From the NCBI GenBank assembly GCA_002413305.1, contig DHWS01000013.1, positions 1 through 8,173 on the forward strand: a stretch of 8,173 nt of DNA, written 5' to 3'. Under the pieces are notes generated by a model, which was given only the letters and a program-made list of their open reading frames with translations, was not told where the DNA came from and made no database searches. Both the position numbers and the translations under genes were made by a program. This DNA is from Actinobacteria bacterium UBA5176. GTDB taxonomy: Bacteria; Actinomycetota; UBA4738. Below, in pieces: positions 5,225-8,173 of this stretch. Each line of letters opens with the position of its first letter. Positions within the stretch are counted from its first letter, which is position 1.

Positions 5225-6433
5225 ATGCGGGGGACGGCGAGGGTCGGGGCAGCGGTGTTCGCGGTGCTGTTCGCGTGCTCGGCGTGCACGACGAACGCCG
5301 CCCCGAGCGTGCTGCCGTCCGCCGATCCGAGCCCAAGCCCCTCTTCGTCCCCCCGCCCGACGCCGGCTCCCAGCCCCAGCCCTTCCTGCGCCGAGCGGGT
5401 CTTCGGGGGTATGTCCGAAGGGCAGCGGGTGGGGCAGCTCTTCGTCCTGGGGCTGGTCACCGGCCGGCTGGGGGCGCCGGAGATCGCCGCCATCCGGGAC
5501 GACCACCTGGGTTCGGTTTCGTTCGTGGAGAAGAACTCGGCCGGGGTGGCCGCCATCCGTCAGGTCGCCGACTCCGCGCAGGCCCTCGCGACGCGGGCGA
5601 ACACCGCCGGGGTGGGGTTCTACGTGGCCGCCAACCAGGAGGGCGGACAGATCCAGTCGCTGACCGGGCCGGGGTTCTCGACGATCCCGAGCGCCGTCCA
5701 GCAGGGAATGTTCGATCCTTCGACGTTGCGGGCGGACGCCGAGACCTGGGGGCGCCAGCTACACGCGGCCGGGGTCAACTTCAACTTCGCGCCGGTGATG
5801 GACGTGGTCCCGGCCGGGACCGACGCGCAGAACCAGCCCATCGGGGTCCTGCAGCGCGAATACGGCCACGACCCGCAGACCGTCGGCAGCCACGGGGTGG
5901 CGTTCCTGCAGGGCATGGAGGCGGCTGGGGTGACCAGCAGCGCGAAGCACTTCCCCGGCCTGGGGCGGGTGGTCGGCAACACGGACTTCACCGCGAGTGT
6001 CGTGGACGACACCACCACCGTCGACGATCCGTACCTCCAGTCCTTCGCGGCCGCCGTCGTCGCCCACGTTCCGTTCGTCATGGTGGCTCTGGCGACCTAC
6101 ACTCGGATCGACCCGCACCGCCTGGCCGTGTTCTCGCCGATGGTGATCGGGCAGATGCTGCGGGGCGCCCTGCACTTCGACGGCGTGGTGATCTCCGACG
6201 ACATGGGTGCGGCGACCGCGGTGGCGAGCATCCCGGCGGGGCAACGGGCGATCGATTTCCTGCTTGCCGGCGGGGACATGGTGATCTCGAAGACCGTCGC
6301 TCCCGCCGAGGCCATGTATCAGGCGGTCATGTCGCGGACGAGCTCTGATCTCGCGTTCCGGGGCCGGGTGGACGACGCCGCGCTCCGGGTGCTCGGGGCC
6401 AAGCAGGCTTCGGGGCTCCTGCCGTGCGGGTGA
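5225..6433 (+). CDS. Glycoside hydrolase family 3 lipoprotein (beta-N-acetylhexosaminidase-like)
   Basis: A 402-residue secreted protein. The hydrophobic N-terminus ends in a lipobox-like LFAC (Cys18; Cys21 is an alternative), followed by a Pro/Ser linker (about 28-54) and a single GH3 N-terminal (alpha/beta)8 domain, about 63-400. Family marks are the NQEGG loop (137-141), FNFAPVMDV (186-194), KHFPGLG (241-247) and VISDDMG (322-328), with Asp325 as the expected nucleophile. GH3 enzymes of this size (NagZ, mycobacterial LpqI) remove N-acetylglucosamine from cell-wall fragments, so wall recycling is the likely role. Several NagZ residues differ: the substrate Asp of DQEGG is Asn137, and the acid/base Asp-Ser-His triplet is Asn252-Thr253-Asp254, so the substrate or mechanism may differ. 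The ATG has GGAG at 5216-5219, five bases upstream. It converges with the sirtuin gene. Confidence 0.93.
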   Translation: MRGTARVGAAVFAVLFACSACTTNAAPSVLPSADPSPSPSSSPRPTPAPSPSPSCAERVFGGMSEGQRVGQLFVLGLVTGRLGAPEIAAIRDDHLGSVSFVEKNSAGVAAIRQVADSAQALATRANTAGVGFYVAANQEGGQIQSLTGPGFSTIPSAVQQGMFDPSTLRADAETWGRQLHAAGVNFNFAPVMDVVPAGTDAQNQPIGVLQREYGHDPQTVGSHGVAFLQGMEAAGVTSSAKHFPGLGRVVGNTDFTASVVDDTTTVDDPYLQSFAAAVVAHVPFVMVALATYTRIDPHRLAVFSPMVIGQMLRGALHFDGVVISDDMGAATAVASIPAGQRAIDFLLAGGDMVISKTVAPAEAMYQAVMSRTSSDLAFRGRVDDAALRVLGAKQASGLLPCG

Positions 6434-6461
6434 TCGGGCCCCGGATCGCGAGTGCGAGACG

Positions 6462-7281
6462 TTAGCCGGTGCCCTCCCGAGGGGAGCCGGACACCGCCAG
6501 CACCCGCTCTACGATGGCGGGGAGGAGCTTCGACGCGTCACCCAGCAGCGTGATGTCTGCCTGCACGGCCGACGGACCGTCGGTGATCAGGATGACCGGA
6601 GCGCCGGCCGTTCGAGCCCGTTGAGGGAGCTCGCCTGCGGGGAACACCACGCCCGACGTCCCCACGACCAGCATCGAACGGCACGCCGAAGCCGCCGTGG
6701 CGGCCGGCGCCTGATCCCGGATCGGCTCCCCGAAGGCGACGAAGTCGGGCCGCATCGGCCCACCGCACACCGCGCACTTCGGGAACAACGACAAGAGGCT
6801 CGGGATGAACGGGCTGCGGAGCCCGCGGCTGATGTGGTCGAAGTCCCGGAGGAGCTGCTCCCGCGTGATGTGCTCCACGGCCCCGCAGGATACGCAGACG
6901 TTCCTGCGGAACGAGCCGTGGAGCTCGATCATGGAGGACGCGCCGGCGTCCTGGTGCAGCCAGTCGACGTTCTGGGTGATCACGGTTCGAACCAGCCCGT
7001 GCCGGTCGAGCGCGGCGATGGCGCGATGTCCGGGGTTGGGACGGGCATGGGCGAACCCTCGGGCGGAGGTGGGCGAGGAACTCCCCAACGCGATCCGGCC
7101 TGGCCATGGCCTCTTCGAACAGTCCTCGGATGCTGCCGAAGCGTTCGGGATCGAACCGCCGCCAGACCCCATCCGAGCCACGGAAGGTCGGGATGCCCGA
7201 GCCCGCGGAGATGCCGGCACCGGTGAAGGCCACGGCGTCGCCTTCGGAGAGGACCGCGGCGACGCGCCCGATCGCGTCCAC
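6462..7281 (-). pseudogene. Sir2-family NAD-dependent protein deacylase, interrupted by a one-base frameshift
   Basis: Sirtuins remove acyl groups from lysines using NAD+. The N-terminal frame from the GTG at 7281 has the NAD loop [16 protein letters not shown] (20-35) and Trp40. The C-terminal frame has [25 protein letters not shown], the catalytic His in LHGS (His121), two zinc CxxC pairs (129/132 and 169/172) and [14 protein letters not shown]. The two parts are in different frames. Dropping one base near 7056-7058 joins them into a 272-residue protein that lines up residue for residue, without gaps, with an archaeal Sir2 across the joint. All motifs survive, so the break is recent, a sequencing error, or bridged by ribosomal frameshifting. 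The TAA at 6462-6464 converges on the GH3 gene. The GTG has a GCAGG-type ribosome binding site. Confidence 0.88.
6467..6496 (+). terminator. Hairpin between the convergent GH3 and sirtuin genes
   Basis: CTCCC (6474-6478) pairs with GGGAG (6482-6486) around a three-base loop, and CGGTG (6467-6471) pairs with CACCG (6492-6496) outside it. It starts 34 bases after the GH3 stop and overlaps the last codons of the sirtuin gene. No T-run follows. It could end GH3 transcription; for the sirtuin it would form before its own stop, so a role there is less likely. Confidence 0.33.
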
Positions 7282-7324
7282 GCCCGACCTGCCGGCTCCC
7301 CGGCGGAGTCTGAACACCAGATGA

Positions 7325-7330
7325 AATCTA
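7325..7330 (-). promoter_or_regulatory. Likely -10 element of the sirtuin gene
   Basis: TAGATT on the minus strand, identical to the box before add, lies 43 bases upstream of the GTG at 7281 and would give a leader of about 35 bases. No clear -35 is visible. Together with the hairpin at 7395-7424 it suggests that the sirtuin is transcribed separately from the upstream receiver-like gene. Confidence 0.35.
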
Positions 7331-7394
7331 CCCGTCGGTACCCTGGCCGGCCGCGGGCGAACGACGTGCGTTCGACAGGTCCATCGCATGTCTG

Positions 7395-7424
7395 CCGGGG
7401 AGGGTGGCTCCCGCCACCCGCCGG
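7395..7424 (-). terminator. Strong stem-loop directly after the receiver-like gene
   Basis: GGGTGGC (7402-7408) and GCCACCC (7413-7419) form a perfect 7-bp stem with a four-base loop. It can be extended by CCGG (7395-7398) with CCGG (7421-7424) across a small internal loop. It lies one base past the stop codon of the minus-strand gene. The position fits a factor-independent terminator, though there is no T-run, as is frequent in actinobacteria. Confidence 0.6.
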
Positions 7425-7425
7425 T

Positions 7426-7818
7426 CTATCGCGCCGTACCCGTGCGGCGCGAGACGTGATGGACCGCGGAGACCAGCGTCTCCCGGTCCACCGGGTCGGA
7501 CGCGCGGAGGCGCCCCGCGCCGTTCGCGAAGGTGACCTCCTTCCCCTCGGGTCCGAGGAAGATCGTCCGGTAGTCGTCGGCGAGTTTCGTGCAGAGACGC
7601 TCGGGTGCGTCCGGATCCAGGGACGGCGCGTCGACCACGGCCACGTCCACCACCTCCCGGAGCGGGCAGGACATTCCGTCCGCCCGGGGGCACCGGTTCC
7701 GGATCTCAGGCCCGGGGCACCCCACCGTGTCGAAGCCCTCCTCCTCCAGCCACGTCGCCCACCGGCTGAGCCGTTCCAGGTCCCCGCTGACCACCAGTGC
7801 CGTCGCGTTCGGACTCAT
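7426..7818 (-). CDS. Small cysteine-rich, receiver-like protein of unknown function
   Basis: 130 residues with the alternating strand/helix outline of a response-regulator receiver domain: a first strand [10 protein letters not shown] (6-15), a helix with [11 protein letters not shown] (19-29), a strand DVAVVDAP (58-65) that places Asp63 where the phosphate acceptor would be, [10 protein letters not shown] (83-92), and a C-terminal helix with LVSAVHHV. The acidic pair of the first strand and the conserved Lys of the fifth are missing, so normal phosphorylation is doubtful. Between strands two and three is a short cysteine-rich insert, GCPGP...NRCPR...MSCPL, with Cys34, Cys43 and Cys51; Cys76 is a fourth. 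The insert could bind a metal or be redox active. Start: ATG at 7818, preceded by GGTGGTGGAG; the frame continues upstream, but that sequence looks non-coding. No named family is claimed. Confidence 0.72.
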   Translation of the reverse strand: MSPNATALVVSGDLERLSRWATWLEEEGFDTVGCPGPEIRNRCPRADGMSCPLREVVDVAVVDAPSLDPDAPERLCTKLADDYRTIFLGPEGKEVTFANGAGRLRASDPVDRETLVSAVHHVSRRTGTAR

Positions 7819-7862
7819 CGCTCCACCACCCCGCGAGCATCGTGCCGCGGCGGGCGAGGCCG

Positions 7863-7897
7863 GGTCCCGGGCCGATGGTCGCATGGTCGGCGGGACC
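7863..7897. repeat. Inverted repeat enclosing a tandem ATGGTCG repeat, upstream of the tryptophanase-like gene
   Basis: GGTCCC (7863-7868) pairs with GGGACC (7892-7897), and GCCGA (7871-7875) pairs with TCGGC (7887-7891), with a two-base bulge between. Inside, ATGGTCG occurs twice with an eight-base period (7875-7881 and 7883-7889). The element lies in the 194-base divergent gap between the receiver-like gene and the tryptophanase-like gene. It could be an operator or an mRNA leader structure. A second small hairpin, CTCGC/GCGAG (7971-7975 and 7980-7984), lies just before the tryptophanase ribosome binding site. Confidence 0.45.
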
Positions 7898-8012
7898 AGG
7901 CGGGCGCCGCCGTCCAGCCCCCCCCGCCCGGGTCGAAGGGCCCTGCCACCCCTCGGGGCGGGAACGCACGCTCGCCTCAGCGAGAGATGTGACGACGAGA
8001 AGGAGTTTCCCG

Positions 8013-8173
8013 ATGGCCGCGACCTGGTTCGAGCCGTACCGCATCAAGGTGATCGAGCGCATCCCGATCACCAGCACCGAGGAGCGCCGGAAGGCGTTGG
8101 ACGAGGCCGGCTGGAACACGTTCCTCCTCCGGTCGGACCAGGTGACGATCGACCTGCTGACCGACTCGGGGAC
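8013..8173 (+). CDS. Tryptophanase / tyrosine phenol-lyase family, N-terminal fragment
   Basis: The 53 complete codons before the window edge match the N-terminus of the PLP-dependent beta-eliminating lyases: [14 protein letters not shown] near 7-20, [18 protein letters not shown] near 32-49, then TDSGT, where the family reads '[14 protein letters not shown]'. These enzymes split tryptophan to indole, or tyrosine to phenol, plus pyruvate and ammonia. The residues that separate the two activities, and the PLP lysine, lie outside the window, so the substrate is open. The ATG has a strong AGAAGGAG Shine-Dalgarno (7998-8005) at seven-base spacing. The frame is open upstream to an ATG at 7875, but that stretch does not resemble the family. 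Confidence 0.9.
   Translation, partial: MAATWFEPYRIKVIERIPITSTEERRKALDEAGWNTFLLRSDQVTIDLLTDSG

Noticed and set aside
7961..7965. GGAAC, as in ECF sigma -35 elements, upstream of the tryptophanase-like gene
   Set aside because: No matching -10 motif at the right distance.
6805..7992. 395-codon plus-strand open frame across the sirtuin and receiver-like genes
   Set aside because: It is antisense to both recognised genes and has no family resemblance or good start.
7987..7992. ATGTGA start-stop pair before the tryptophanase-like ribosome binding site
   Set aside because: A six-base coincidence with no proper ribosome binding site of its own.
7875..8012. Upstream in-frame ATG extending the tryptophanase-like protein by 46 residues
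   Set aside because: The extension is Pro/Arg-rich and unlike the family N-terminus, while the ATG at 8013 has a strong Shine-Dalgarno.

Overview
The window is about 8.2 kb of very GC-rich DNA with short gaps, strongly GC-biased third codon positions and TANNNT-type -10 elements. Together with the gene families present (a double zinc-ribbon regulator, an ApbE/ferric-reductase pair, an 'NTDNR' adenosine deaminase and a GH3 lipoprotein), this suggests a chromosomal segment of an actinobacterium. The exact lineage cannot be read from the sequence. I see no mobile element, tRNA, rRNA or CRISPR array.

Layout, left to right. (1) The 5' end of a minus-strand zinc-ribbon protein runs off the left edge. 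(2) A divergent plus-strand operon (414-2309) has three overlapping genes: a small membrane-anchored Ser/Thr-rich protein, an ApbE FAD:protein FMN transferase, and a five-helix ferric-reductase-like heme membrane protein. They look like an extracytoplasmic flavin/heme electron-transfer unit, but the usual FMN_bind acceptor protein is not in the window. (3) After a long stem-loop comes a secreted PQQ-type beta-propeller protein, probably on its own leaderless transcript. (4) An adenosine deaminase (minus) and a GH3 beta-N-acetylhexosaminidase-like lipoprotein (plus) are divergently transcribed from a 72-base gap. (5) A Sir2-family deacylase (minus), interrupted by a one-base frameshift, converges on the GH3 gene. 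(6) Behind it is a small cysteine-rich receiver-like protein (minus) with a strong hairpin directly after its stop. (7) The first 53 codons of a tryptophanase / tyrosine phenol-lyase run off the right edge.

Apart from the ApbE operon the genes are mostly single units with no shared pathway: purine salvage, wall-sugar recycling, NAD-dependent deacylation and amino-acid lyase.

Points most worth a second look are the ApbE operon without a recognisable flavinylation target, the substituted acid/base loop and sugar-binding residues of the GH3 enzyme, and three places where a one-base change would join two reading frames (about 752, 3992 and 7056). The last may be real gene decay or splitting, or base-level errors in the assembly.
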